Shown: positions 14,683-23,403 of the stretch, in pieces
Layout of the letters: every line of letters begins with the position of its first letter
Numbering within the stretch: position 1 is the first letter of the stretch
Source of the DNA: an uncultured Collinsella sp.
Lineage (GTDB): Bacteria > Actinomycetota > Coriobacteriia > Coriobacteriales > Coriobacteriaceae
Assembly: GCA_947002045.1 (NCBI GenBank)
Contig: CAMQJB010000001.1
Coordinates: 1-64,000 of the forward strand
Length of the DNA: 64,000 nt
Direction of reading: 5' to 3'
Notes under the pieces: generated by a model
The model's input: the letters and a program-made list of their open reading frames with translations, nothing else
What the model was told of the DNA's origin: nothing
The model's database searches: none
Made by a program: the position numbers and the translations under genes

Positions 14683-16467
14683 ATGGCAGCCTTGTTCACG
14701 ACCCCCAAACGCAATGACACTACCGCCGGAACCCATGTTGCCGAACCCGACGTTCGCCGTCGCATAGGACTCGCGCACGGCAGCTGGCGCCGCGTGACGC
14801 GCCGCATCGTCGCGGGCGCCGTGTGCGCGCTCACGGTGAGCTCGCTGCTCATGCCGAGCGTCTCGCTCGCAGCGGAATGGGTCAAGGTCGGCGGCAACAA
14901 GTACAACACCGCGGCGAGCGACGAGGCCGGTACCTGGTCGTGGGACGGCGCCGACGACTTGAAGCTCAACAACTATAACGGCGGCGAGATCCAGGCCGCA
15001 GGCAAGCTCAACGTGAATTACTCGGGAACCAACATCGTCACTGCCGAATGGATCGAAAGCATCAACGTTTCTCATGGCACTAACGAGAATGCCGAGCTCA
15101 ATATCCAAGGCGACGAGGGCGGCACGCTCAGCGTGACATCTACTGAGGACGCTATCCTCACCACGGGTAATATCAACATCGACGGAGCCGGATCCGTCAA
15201 CGCCACGAGCACTGGGTTTGATGCCATCAATGCCGGAGGTGATCTCGCTATCAAAGGTTCGGGCAACGTCAACGCCACGGGTGCATCGGATGGCATCAGG
15301 GCAAACGGCAATATCACGATTGACGACAGCGGAGCCGTCACCGCCAGGGCTACCAAGGACAAGGGTATTGGAGCCGACAAGAACCTCACCATCAAGGGTG
15401 GCGGGACGGTCGAGGCAAGCTCAGCCGATGGTGAGGCCCTTTGGAGCGGCGGCAATATCAACATCTCGGACGGCAGCCAGGTCAAGGCAAGCTCCGAGAA
15501 AGACGCTGCCGTCGAGGCCAAGGGCAGTCTCGCAGCCACAAACGCCTCCCTCAACGTAAACGGTGTTGAATATGGCGTCTATGCCTACAAGGGCATCACC
15601 CTCGATCATGCAAACGTGACGGTCCGTGCAAGTAAAGGCAGATACGGTGGCGCCAACGCCCTCTTCACCTACCAGGACGACATCGTCGTCAAGAACGGCT
15701 CCACCGTGGACGCGTTTGCGGAAGGCGAGGTTTCGGCTGCATTCTCCACCAGAAACGATCGACCCAACGAGAAGGGCGGCCACATCTACATCAGCGACTC
15801 CGTTGTCAAGGCCATAGCCCGCTATGTCGAGAACAGCGACGGCCCCATCCCCTACAGCGAAAACCAAGATGGCGAGACGAGGCGCGAACCCCAAGGCGAG
15901 AACATCGGCATCATCGCCCAGACCAGCGAGGGCGTCACACCCGCAGCCATTTCGATCATCCGCAGCAAGGTAACGGCCGAAGGAGATACAGCGGCAATCT
16001 TTGCCCGTGCCATGAGCGCTGACGGCAAGACAATCGGCACCATCAAGATTGAGAACGCCGCCATCCAGACGCCCGAAGGCGGCAAGGTCATTGACTATCG
16101 CAAGCTCCGTGACGGCATCTACGAGGCAGGCCAAGCCATCGGCACGGGCGACGCCACGGTCGACTCCCTCTATATCAAAGCAGTCGCCAAAAGTACGACC
16201 ATCGCACCTCCCGAGGTAGCCAAGCCGGAAGACCCCAAGCCCGACGAGACCAAGCCCGCAGAAAGCAAGCCCGCGGAGTCCAAGCAGAACCCCAAGCCTG
16301 AGGGCTCAAAGCCGACCAAGGCCGTTGCGGCTTCAACCACGAAAGCCAAGACTACCGGCGTGCTCGCGGCAACCGGCGACACCTCGGGTGCGGCCATCGT
16401 GGCAACCGTCCTTGCGGGAACAGCCGCTCTCGCCGCAGGCACCATGGCGAGCCGTAAGCGTTCTTAG
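14683..16467 (+). CDS. LAATG-anchored beta-helix surface protein, copy 2
   Basis: A 594-aa paralogue of the preceding gene, collinear over its whole length. It has the same signal peptide, WDGADDLKLNNYNGG opening, about six 23-residue beta-helix repeats, a conserved second half (HIYISDSVVKAIARYVE), a longer Lys/Pro/Glu linker with ESKPAESK-like repeats, LAATG (561-565), a hydrophobic segment and RKRS. ATG 14683 follows GGGAG. The leader sequence about 100 bp upstream is nearly identical to that of copy 1, so both may share regulation. Divergence is greatest in the repeat loops, which fits diversification of a surface-exposed binding face. Confidence 0.85.
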   Translation: MAALFTTPKRNDTTAGTHVAEPDVRRRIGLAHGSWRRVTRRIVAGAVCALTVSSLLMPSVSLAAEWVKVGGNKYNTAASDEAGTWSWDGADDLKLNNYNGGEIQAAGKLNVNYSGTNIVTAEWIESINVSHGTNENAELNIQGDEGGTLSVTSTEDAILTTGNINIDGAGSVNATSTGFDAINAGGDLAIKGSGNVNATGASDGIRANGNITIDDSGAVTARATKDKGIGADKNLTIKGGGTVEASSADGEALWSGGNINISDGSQVKASSEKDAAVEAKGSLAATNASLNVNGVEYGVYAYKGITLDHANVTVRASKGRYGGANALFTYQDDIVVKNGSTVDAFAEGEVSAAFSTRNDRPNEKGGHIYISDSVVKAIARYVENSDGPIPYSENQDGETRREPQGENIGIIAQTSEGVTPAAISIIRSKVTAEGDTAAIFARAMSADGKTIGTIKIENAAIQTPEGGKVIDYRKLRDGIYEAGQAIGTGDATVDSLYIKAVAKSTTIAPPEVAKPEDPKPDETKPAESKPAESKQNPKPEGSKPTKAVAASTTKAKTTGVLAATGDTSGAAIVATVLAGTAALAAGTMASRKRS

Positions 16468-16524
16468 ACGCCTCTGCGCACATGGCAGCTCCCGCGAAGG
16501 CCCCGAGCCCCAGCACCGTTTAAC

Positions 16525-16564
16525 AACGCCACCGCCGAGCTCCCCTCCGGCGGTGGCGTTTTCC
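16525..16564 (+). terminator. intrinsic terminator after surface protein 2
   Basis: AACGCCACCGCCG pairs with CGGCGGTGGCGTT, followed by TTCC. A strong GC-rich stem. Confidence 0.8.
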
Positions 16565-16674
16565 ATATGCGTCCGCAGGGGATGCACGAGATTGTCTTTG
16601 GTCTAGCCCAACCGGCATACGCTGGCGTGCGACAATTGGGGCTGCCGATATCACAACACTGAGAGAAGCCCGTC

Positions 16675-17340
16675 ATGGAAGCGCATCAAAAGCAGATAAC
16701 CGTTTATTCGAATCATACGGAAAGCGCGCCTGTCATCTACCTTCCTGTGGTCGTGGGCGACGGCAGCGAGGTTTATAAGTGTTGCCGAGAGCTCGACTGT
16801 CCGCCATTCGCCCTCGTCACCATTGGCGGGCTCGATTGGAATCGCGAGCTGAGCCCCTGGGCATGCGACGGGACCGTACGCGATGCCGAGCCTTTCGGCG
16901 GCCAAGCTGCCGATTTTCTTGATGAGCTGCTGAATCAGATAATCCCCCAGGTGGAGTCGTCGCTTCCTCAGCCGCCCACCTGGCGCGGCATTGCCGGCTA
17001 CTCGCTGGCAGGCCTCTTTTCGCTTTGGGCTCTCTGGCAAACCGACGCTTTTGACCGCGCCGCGAGCGCATCGGGGTCGCTATGGTTTCCCGACTTTGTC
17101 GATCGCGCCAGCACGGCCCCTTTTACCAGCAGACCGCAAGCCGTCTACCTGTCACTCGGCAAAAAGGAAACCAAGACGCCCAACCGCATGATGCGGCATG
17201 TACTCGACGACACACGCGCCATGGAAGCGTTGCTCGTCGAGCGCGGCATTCCAACAACGCTGGAGCTCAACCCCGGCAATCACTTTGCCCAAACCGACTT
17301 ACGCATGGCCCGCGGCATCCACTGGGTACTGACGCATTAA
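16675..17340 (+). CDS. alpha/beta-hydrolase, esterase family (enterochelin-esterase-like)
   Basis: A 221-aa cytoplasmic protein. GYSLAG carries the nucleophile elbow G-x-S-x-G (Ser110), and a late PGNHF supplies a candidate catalytic His. The SLWF strand and overall size fit the esterase D / Fes-like group (PF00756). No signal peptide is seen. It stands alone between two terminators and convergent to the uracil permease. The substrate is unknown. Ferric-siderophore esterases belong to the family, but no siderophore genes are nearby. Confidence 0.78.
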   Translation: MEAHQKQITVYSNHTESAPVIYLPVVVGDGSEVYKCCRELDCPPFALVTIGGLDWNRELSPWACDGTVRDAEPFGGQAADFLDELLNQIIPQVESSLPQPPTWRGIAGYSLAGLFSLWALWQTDAFDRAASASGSLWFPDFVDRASTAPFTSRPQAVYLSLGKKETKTPNRMMRHVLDDTRAMEALLVERGIPTTLELNPGNHFAQTDLRMARGIHWVLTH

Positions 17341-17342
17341 AA

Positions 17343-17376
17343 ATGGTGCCCACGCGCATATACGCATGGGCACCAT
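17343..17376. terminator. bidirectional hairpin between esterase and uracil permease
   Basis: ATGGTGCCCA / TGGGCACCAT stem with a 14-base loop. The plus side is followed by ATCTTGTTT and the minus side by TTTTTAAT, so it can terminate both convergent genes. Confidence 0.75.
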
Positions 17377-17400
17377 ATCTTGTTTAGCTGAACGCAGCTG

Positions 17401-18735
17401 CTACTCAGCAGCCTCCTCGAGCTCGGAGACATCAAACTCAAAGTCGTTACCCGGCAGGATGGCGTTGAGCACGATGCCCACCAGCGAGCCCACGGCAAGG
17501 CCGGAAAGCGAAATCGTCACGCCGCCCAGCTCAAGCACGATGGCGCCGGCGGTGCTGTACGCAATGCCGAGCGAAAGCACGAGCACCAGAGCGGCCACCA
17601 GCACGTTGCGGTTGTTTTGGAAATCGACCTGGTTCTCGATGAGGTTGCGGACGCCCACGGCGCTGATCATGCCATAGAGCACGAGCGACACGCCGCCGAT
17701 TACACACGCCGGCATGGCCGCAATGATAGCCGCGAACTTGGGGCAGAACGAAAGCACGATGGCGCAGCACGCGGCAATGCGAATCACGCGCGGGTCGAAC
17801 ACGCGCGTCAGGGCGAGCACGCCGGTGTTCTCACCATACGTGGTGTTGGCCGGAGCGCCAAAGAGCGAAGCCAGGATCGTGGCGAGACCATCGCCGAGCA
17901 GCGTGCGATGCAGACCGGGATCGGCAATATAGTTGCGCTCGCAGGTGGAGCCAATAGCAGAGATATCGCCGATATGCTCGATCATAGTTGCAAAGGCCAG
18001 CGGCATGATGGTGATGATGGCCGTCGTGGCAAGACCGCTATCGAACTGCGGCCCAAAGAGCGCAAACACGGTGTCATCCCACACGATGGGAAGACCGACC
18101 CAGGGAGCGGCTGCGACGCCAGAAAAGTCGACCTCGCCCAGCGCAGCCGCAACGGCATAGCTCACCACAACGCCCAGCAGAATCGGCACGATCTTGACCA
18201 TGCCGCGACCCCAAATGTTGCAGATGACGATAACGGCAACGGCAATAACAGCCACAAACCAGTTGGTCTGGCAGTTGGCAATGGCGGAGCTCGCCAGGAT
18301 CAGACCGATCGAAATGACGATGGGACCGGTCACCACCGGCGGGAAGAAGCGCATGACGCGCTTGGCGCCAAATGCGCGGAACAGCGCTGCCAGCACCGGA
18401 TAGAGCAGACCGGCGCAGGCAACGCCCAGGCAGGCGTAGGGCAAAAGCTCGACCTCGCCGTTGGGCGCGATTGCGGCATAACCCGCAATAAAGGCAAACG
18501 ATGAGCCCAAAAATGCCGGCACCTTACCACGCGACAGGAAGTGGAACAGCAGCGTACCCAAACCGGCAAACAAAAGCGTTGCCGAAACCGAGAGACCGGT
18601 GAGCACGGGCACCAGCACGGTGGCGCCAAACATAGCAAACAGGTGCTGCAGACCGAGCAAAAACATGCGCGGGCGGCCGAGCGACGACGCATCGTAGATG
18701 GCATCGCTGGCGGCGGGCGTCGAGGACTGGGACAT
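17401..18735 (-). CDS. uraA: NCS2-family uracil permease
   Basis: A 444-aa membrane protein with 12-14 segments. The QHLFAMFGATVLVPVLTGL opening, an MIEHIGDI motif with the substrate/proton-coupling Glu, and NTTYGENTGVLALT are hallmarks of UraA/PyrP uracil:proton symporters within NCS2. ATG 18735 follows AAAGGA. No pyrimidine attenuator is visible upstream. It lies downstream of the MetE-like gene on the same strand but 123 bp away, so co-transcription is possible but not indicated. Confidence 0.88.
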   Translation of the reverse strand: MSQSSTPAASDAIYDASSLGRPRMFLLGLQHLFAMFGATVLVPVLTGLSVSATLLFAGLGTLLFHFLSRGKVPAFLGSSFAFIAGYAAIAPNGEVELLPYACLGVACAGLLYPVLAALFRAFGAKRVMRFFPPVVTGPIVISIGLILASSAIANCQTNWFVAVIAVAVIVICNIWGRGMVKIVPILLGVVVSYAVAAALGEVDFSGVAAAPWVGLPIVWDDTVFALFGPQFDSGLATTAIITIMPLAFATMIEHIGDISAIGSTCERNYIADPGLHRTLLGDGLATILASLFGAPANTTYGENTGVLALTRVFDPRVIRIAACCAIVLSFCPKFAAIIAAMPACVIGGVSLVLYGMISAVGVRNLIENQVDFQNNRNVLVAALVLVLSLGIAYSTAGAIVLELGGVTISLSGLAVGSLVGIVLNAILPGNDFEFDVSELEEAAE

Positions 18736-18858
18736 GAGAGTCCTTTCAAAATGGAAGGGCGCTCGAGCATAGCGGATTACCTGCCCGAACGATACGATCC
18801 GAACCATTGTACGCGATGCGCCATGTCTCGCACGCGCCGTCACCTGCGAACGTTACCG

Positions 18859-19992
18859 CTATTTCCAAACGCGCTCGGCAATACGCTTGACCAGCGCGAT
18901 CTTTGCCCATTGCTCGTCCTCGGTCAGCTTGTTGCCAATCTCGCAGCTGGCAAAGCCACACTGCGGAGACAGATACAGGTTCTCGAGCGGAACATACTTT
19001 GCAGCCTCGTGAATACGCTCGACGATGGCATCCTCGTCCTCAAGCTCAGCGGCCTTGGTGGTCACCAGGCCCAACACGACCTTCTTGCCAGGGGCAACGT
19101 ACCTCAACGGCTCAAAACCGCCGGCGCGCGGCGTATCGAACTCCAGGTAAAATGCGTCAACATCCTCGTTTGCGAACAGGTATGGCGCGATGGGGTCATA
19201 GCCACCCTCGAAGGCATAGGTAGAGTGGTAGTTACCACGGCACACGTGCGTGTTAATGACCAGGTCGTCGGGCTTGCCCTCGATAGCGGCGTTGTTGAGC
19301 GCCACGCCCAGCTCACTCACCTTTTGCAGATCAACCGGGCTCATGCCGGTCTTGGACACAAAGTCGGTATCGCAATAGATGCCCCAGGTGCAGTCATCAA
19401 ACTGGATGTTGCGGCAGCCTGCAGCGTACAGGTCGGCGATCACCGTACGATAAGCGGCTGCAATGGCATCGGCGAGCTCTTCGTCGGTCTTGTAGACGGC
19501 GCGCAGGCTCTCCTGCTGGCCATCGCAGCGGTCGAGCGTGACCTCAGAGAACGTCTGGATAGGCGCCGGGATGGTCTGGCGTGCAACGTGGTCCTCGCCC
19601 TCAAGTGCCTTGACAAACTTAAAGTGCTCGACGAAGGGGTGGTTCTCGCCGCTGATGGAGCCAGTCACCACGGCGGTATCGGCCGTGGTCTCCTCGTCGT
19701 GGAACATATAGCCCGTACGCGAGGTACGGCGTTCAATGCCGTTGAGCCCCCACATAAAGTCGAGGTGCCAGTAACTGCGGCGAAACTCGCCATCGGTAAT
19801 CACCTGCAGGCCAGCGGACTTTTGCTTGTCCACCAGGTCGCGAATGGCATCGTTCTCGACGGCCTTAAGCCCCTCGGCATCAAGCGCGCCTACCGCATAG
19901 GCAGCGCGGGCGTCCTTTACGGCCTGCGGACGAAGAAAGCTGCCGACGATATCGGCGCGAAACGGCGCGTTCGGTTGAATTGAAGTGCTCAT
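18859..19992 (-). CDS. MetE C-terminal-like (cobalamin-independent) methionine synthase-family methyltransferase
   Basis: A 377-aa protein matching the catalytic half of cobalamin-independent methionine synthase, as in Bacillus YxjG/YxjH. Zinc ligands fit: His and Cys in NTHVCRGNY, Glu in YLEFDT, and the late Cys in SPQCGFAS. The first-half domain of full MetE is absent, as usual for this subfamily. ATG 19992 follows AAGGGAG. The upstream 155 bp contains direct repeats and dyads and is bordered by a LysR gene, so control by that regulator is likely. The methyl donor may be a folate with few glutamates or another methylated compound. Confidence 0.85.
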   Translation of the reverse strand: MSTSIQPNAPFRADIVGSFLRPQAVKDARAAYAVGALDAEGLKAVENDAIRDLVDKQKSAGLQVITDGEFRRSYWHLDFMWGLNGIERRTSRTGYMFHDEETTADTAVVTGSISGENHPFVEHFKFVKALEGEDHVARQTIPAPIQTFSEVTLDRCDGQQESLRAVYKTDEELADAIAAAYRTVIADLYAAGCRNIQFDDCTWGIYCDTDFVSKTGMSPVDLQKVSELGVALNNAAIEGKPDDLVINTHVCRGNYHSTYAFEGGYDPIAPYLFANEDVDAFYLEFDTPRAGGFEPLRYVAPGKKVVLGLVTTKAAELEDEDAIVERIHEAAKYVPLENLYLSPQCGFASCEIGNKLTEDEQWAKIALVKRIAERVWK

Positions 19993-20032
19993 AGATATCT
20001 CCCTTTGCATTGGTTGCTTTACTGGGACAGAG

Positions 20033-20046
20033 TATGAGCGCTCATA
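20033..20046. promoter_or_regulatory. 14-bp palindrome upstream of MetE-like gene
   Basis: TATGAGCGCTCATA is a gap-free palindrome 41 bp from the start codon of the methyltransferase gene. Probable operator; the binding protein is unknown. Confidence 0.4.
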
Positions 20047-20071
20047 TGGCCATCGCAAAATATACGTTTAT

Positions 20072-20106
20072 AACAGTTTGATATAGATGCTTCCTATATC
20101 AGTTTG
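20072..20106. promoter_or_regulatory. LysR-type binding region upstream of MetE-like gene
   Basis: GATATAG-N7-CTATATC (20080-20100) is an A/T-rich interrupted dyad of LysR type. The flanking direct repeats CAGTTTG at 20074-20080 and 20100-20106 overlap its ends. The nearby LysR gene (20148-21044) is the obvious candidate binder. Confidence 0.45.
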
Positions 20107-20147
20107 GACTGCCATAAAGAGATTTGACCCGTGCAGAATGCAGCAGT

Positions 20148-21044
20148 CTATATGTGCTGGCGAATCGCGTCGATATAGGCCTGCCCGTAGCGCGTAAGTG
20201 TCGTGTTCTTGCGCGTGATGATGCCGATCTCCATGTACTCGTCTACATCAAGCGGAATCGAGATGATACCCGGCCCGTTGAGCTCGTGACTGATCACGCC
20301 TGAGCATACCGTGTAGCCGTTGAGGCCCATGGCCAGGTTGAACAACGTCGCACGGTCGCGCACGCGGATATTCTTGCGGCGCTCAAACGTCGAGGTCAGT
20401 TCCTCGGAATAGTAAAAAGAGTTGTAGCTACCCTGCTCGTAGGACAGGAAGGGATAGTCCTCCAGGTCCTCGAGCGTCACACTGGAGCGGCCCGCCAGCG
20501 GATGGTCGGCGCACACAAAAACGTGCGGCGTGGCGCAGAAGAGCCCTTCGAACACGAGCTCGTTGGCCGCCAGCATGCGCTCGATGACCTCGCGATTGTG
20601 CTCCGACAGATACAGGATGCCGAGTTCGCTTTTCATATGCGCGACGTCCTCGATAATCTCGTGAGTCTGCTCCTCGCGCAGGGTAAAGTCGTAGCGCGCG
20701 GCATCAAACTCACGAATCACATCGACAAACGCATTAACGGCAAAGGAATAATGCTGGCAACTCACACTAAAGTGCGGCACCTGCTCGGACGTGCCCTTGT
20801 ACTTACCTTCGAGCAGATCGGCCTGGTCAAGCACCTGTCGCGCGTAGCCCAAGAAGGTCTCGCCTTCCTCGGATACAACGACACCCTTGTTAGTGCGCTC
20901 AAAGATGTGCACACCCATCTCGTTTTCGAGATCGCGAATCGATGCGGTAATCGAAGGCTGCGACACAAAGAGCCGGCGCGAGGCCTCGGTGATGCTGCCG
21001 CATTCGGCAACCTTGACGACATACCTGAGCTGCTGAAGCTTCAT
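20148..21044 (-). CDS. LysR-family regulator of sulfur/methionine type
   Basis: A 298-aa protein with an N-terminal HTH that begins MKLQQLRYVVKVAECGSITE and a LysR substrate-binding domain. The N-terminus is the variant seen in CysB/CysL-like and Firmicute LysR proteins. ATG 21044 follows GGGAG. It starts 10 bp after the HAD phosphatase stop, so the two are probably co-transcribed. The methyltransferase gene downstream, behind a likely LysR site, is the most plausible target. Confidence 0.85.
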   Translation of the reverse strand: MKLQQLRYVVKVAECGSITEASRRLFVSQPSITASIRDLENEMGVHIFERTNKGVVVSEEGETFLGYARQVLDQADLLEGKYKGTSEQVPHFSVSCQHYSFAVNAFVDVIREFDAARYDFTLREEQTHEIIEDVAHMKSELGILYLSEHNREVIERMLAANELVFEGLFCATPHVFVCADHPLAGRSSVTLEDLEDYPFLSYEQGSYNSFYYSEELTSTFERRKNIRVRDRATLFNLAMGLNGYTVCSGVISHELNGPGIISIPLDVDEYMEIGIITRKNTTLTRYGQAYIDAIRQHI

Positions 21045-21054
21045 AGCTTTCTCC

Positions 21055-21963
21055 CTAGACGTTCGTGACGTCGAAACCCGTCGCATCCATCTGACGCATA
21101 AACGGCGGCATCTCCCCCGTCGCGGCACAGGCGGCAATCTGATGCAGAGCCCCGGCAACCGCATCGTCTGCCGCAGCGCCGATATGCCAGCGCGCGGCAG
21201 CCGTGACAGCCTCGTTGGCATTGGCGACTGCAACGGAGTTGGGAACGGCATCGATCATGGGCAGATCGTTATCGGAATCACCGAACACGGCCACCTCGTC
21301 GAGTGTCAGGTCCAAAGCGCGCGCAAGCTCCAGCGCGGCGCAACCCTTGTCCCAACCTGCTGGAAGGATGTCGAACAGGCGCACACGATTGTTGGGAAAC
21401 ACGAGCGAGAGCTCCGGTACCTCAGCGGCAACGCGCTCACGTAGCTCCGCGAGCTCCTCACGCGAACGGGCACTCCAGATATTCGCCTTGAACACCGGTG
21501 CGTCATCGACAACAGGACGGCACGGGGCCTCTTCGCCCTTGAGCCACGCGTTGCCGCCCGACTCCATGGCGCGGCGCACGCGCTCGGGGTCGCTCGTCAC
21601 GCAATAGGCATCGTTATCCCAAAAGTCATCACCCAGGCTGTAGACCTTCAGATACGTATCGTCGGTCTCTTGCTCCAAGTAGTCAGCCAAGCGCATAAGG
21701 GCGGCGTTGTCAGTCGCGCGCGAAGCGACCGCCTGACCGTCGACAAACATTACCTGGCCGTTGCAGAACGCGCCGGTCGAGAAGCACTCGACGCAATTGC
21801 GGAACATCCAGCCCATCGCGGACGGCTGGCGACCCGAAACCGGGCCAAAGTGCAGACCCGCCGCCTGCATGGCATGAATGCCCTCGATGGCGTAGTCGCT
21901 GGCGCCGTCATGCCCGGCTGGAATCAGCGTATCGTCCATATCGGTCAGCACAAGTTTAATCAT
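21055..21963 (-). CDS. Cof-type HAD-superfamily phosphatase
   Basis: A 302-aa hydrolase. Motif I DMDDTL (nucleophile Asp8, acid Asp10), a class IIB cap in the middle, and motif IV GDSDNDLPM identify a Cof/YbiV-like sugar-phosphate or nucleotide phosphatase. Lys of motif III lies in GWDKGCA. The start ATG is preceded by a G-rich GGGGGCC. It is first in a probable two-gene unit with the LysR gene. No substrate can be assigned. Confidence 0.85.
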   Translation of the reverse strand: MIKLVLTDMDDTLIPAGHDGASDYAIEGIHAMQAAGLHFGPVSGRQPSAMGWMFRNCVECFSTGAFCNGQVMFVDGQAVASRATDNAALMRLADYLEQETDDTYLKVYSLGDDFWDNDAYCVTSDPERVRRAMESGGNAWLKGEEAPCRPVVDDAPVFKANIWSARSREELAELRERVAAEVPELSLVFPNNRVRLFDILPAGWDKGCAALELARALDLTLDEVAVFGDSDNDLPMIDAVPNSVAVANANEAVTAAARWHIGAAADDAVAGALHQIAACAATGEMPPFMRQMDATGFDVTNV

Positions 21964-22000
21964 AAGGCCCCCATTCGTATCGGTCCTACCTATTGTAACG

Positions 22001-22035
22001 ACCTGCCAAAATAAACCTGTCCCTTTTTGGCAGGT
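22001..22035. repeat. REP-like hairpin (CCTGCCAAAA family)
   Basis: ACCTGCCAAAA pairs with TTTTGGCAGGT around a loop containing AAACCTGTCCC. Nearly the same element occurs at 42608-42644. It lies between the divergent HAD gene and the thi operon. Confidence 0.6.
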
Positions 22036-22061
22036 GCGCTAGTATAGGGAACAACAGATTC

Positions 22062-22155
22062 GATGCGGGAGTGCCGGCGGTGCAAACCACAAGGCTGAGA
22101 GGGCATGGGGCCCAATCCTTTGAACCTGTCAGTTAATGCTGGCGTAGGGAGCATG
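22062..22155 (+). ncRNA. TPP riboswitch (THI element)
   Basis: The conserved core elements occur in order: GGGAGTGCC, CTGAGAGGGC, CCTTTGAACCTG, and TTAATGCTGGCGTAGGGA. P1 can form between ATGC (22063-22066) and GCAT (22151-22154). The aptamer lies just upstream of an intrinsic terminator and thiM, so it presumably shuts off transcription of thiamine salvage genes when thiamine pyrophosphate is plentiful. Confidence 0.95.
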
Positions 22156-22166
22156 CCGCCTTTACA

Positions 22167-22200
22167 GGGGCGCTGTCTATGCACAGCGCCCCTTTTCTAT
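22167..22200 (+). terminator. riboswitch expression-platform terminator
   Basis: GGGGCGCTGT-CTATGC-ACAGCGCCCC followed by TTTTCTAT, placed between the TPP aptamer and thiM. Its position fits a transcription-attenuation mechanism. Confidence 0.9.
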
Positions 22201-22218
22201 GCCAAGGAGGCATGTGCA

Positions 22219-23058
22219 GTGATCGATTCGGAACAGCTTAAGCAACATGTGGTCAAGGCCGTGGAGGAGATTCGCGCCACCAATCCGATGGCCGGCTCCA
22301 TCACCAACACGGTGACGATCGACTTTGTCGCCAATGCTCAGCTCGCCGTAGGCGGTTCGGCCGCCATGGTCTATCTGCCCGACGAAGGCGAGACGCTCGT
22401 TGCCGGCGGCGGCGCCATCTATCTCAACATGGGCACGCTCTTCCCCATCTACGAGCAGACGATTCCCCGCGCGGCCAAGGCGGCACACGACGCCGGCAAG
22501 CCCTGGGTGCTCGATCCGGTGGGCCTGGGCATCGGTAGCCTGCGAACCCAGCTGGTAAACGAGCTCAAGCAGTACAAGCCCGCCATCGTACGCGGCAACG
22601 CCTCCGAGATCATCGCACTCGCCGGCCTGTGGGGTCTTGAGGGCGAGGCAGCTGATCTGAGCCGCGTGCGCGGTGTCGATACCACCGACACGGTCGACGC
22701 CGCCCGCGATGCCGCTGTGGCGCTCGCCCGCTACACCGGCGGAGCCGTAGTGGTCTCGGGCGAAGTCGACCTGATTACCGACGGCACGACCGTGGCCAAG
22801 TCCCACGGCGGCAGCCCGCTCATGTCCAAGATCACCGGCTGCGGTTGTTCGCAGGGCGGCGTGCTGGCTGTGTACGCCTGCGCTGCTGATCCGTTTACGG
22901 CAGCCATCTGTGGCACCGCCGTCTACAACGTTGCCGGCACGCGTGCCGCCGCTGTCGCCGATGCCCCGGCAAGCTTTAAGGTCGCCTTTATCGACGAGCT
23001 CTACCGCGCGACCGCCCAAGACATCGCCGATAACCAACTCGAGCTCGAGGAGGCATAA
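22219..23058 (+). CDS. thiM: hydroxyethylthiazole kinase ThiM
   Basis: A 279-aa ribokinase-like enzyme that phosphorylates the thiazole alcohol for thiamine salvage. Family landmarks are NTVTIDFVANAQLAVGGSAAM near the N-terminus, PVGLG, RGNASEI, and the anion-hole motif ITGCGC. The start is GTG 22219, eight bases after AAGGAGG; no in-frame ATG is close. It is first gene of a three-gene thi operon under the TPP riboswitch. Confidence 0.94.
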   Translation: MIDSEQLKQHVVKAVEEIRATNPMAGSITNTVTIDFVANAQLAVGGSAAMVYLPDEGETLVAGGGAIYLNMGTLFPIYEQTIPRAAKAAHDAGKPWVLDPVGLGIGSLRTQLVNELKQYKPAIVRGNASEIIALAGLWGLEGEAADLSRVRGVDTTDTVDAARDAAVALARYTGGAVVVSGEVDLITDGTTVAKSHGGSPLMSKITGCGCSQGGVLAVYACAADPFTAAICGTAVYNVAGTRAAAVADAPASFKVAFIDELYRATAQDIADNQLELEEA

Positions 23059-23061
23059 GCC

Positions 23062-23403
23062 ATGTCCGAGCCCGCAACCAATGCCGGCATGAACACGCTC
23101 GTCGCCGTGGCCATCGCCCCGTGCGGCACCGGCGATGAGCTATCCGCCGAGGTCGCCGAGGTCGTGCGCGTCATTCGCGAGAGCGGCCTTCCCAACCACA
23201 CCACCTCGATGTTCACCGAGATCGAGGGCGACTGGGACGAGGTCATGCAGGTCGTGCGCGACGCAACCTTTGTGTTGGCGAGCAAGGGCATCCGCACCGA
23301 AGTCGTGCTCAAAGCCGATATTCGACCCGGATTTACCGACACCATGACCGGCAAGCTCGAGCGCATGGAAGCACAGATCAAAAAGCAGGAGGAAGCACGA
23401 TGA
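23062..23403 (+). CDS. MTH1187/YkoF-type thiamine-binding protein
   Basis: A 113-aa ferredoxin-fold protein of the MTH1187 family (PF01910, formerly DUF77). It is recognised by the order of a VAVAIAPCGTG strand, a VIRESGLPNHTTSMFTEIEGDWDEV segment split over two secondary structures, and a late helix. Homologues bind thiamine or its hydroxymethylpyrimidine part. It lies three bases after thiM and overlaps thiE by four bases (ATGA), so it is tightly coupled. It may store or deliver thiamine precursors in salvage. Confidence 0.82.
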   Translation: MSEPATNAGMNTLVAVAIAPCGTGDELSAEVAEVVRVIRESGLPNHTTSMFTEIEGDWDEVMQVVRDATFVLASKGIRTEVVLKADIRPGFTDTMTGKLERMEAQIKKQEEAR

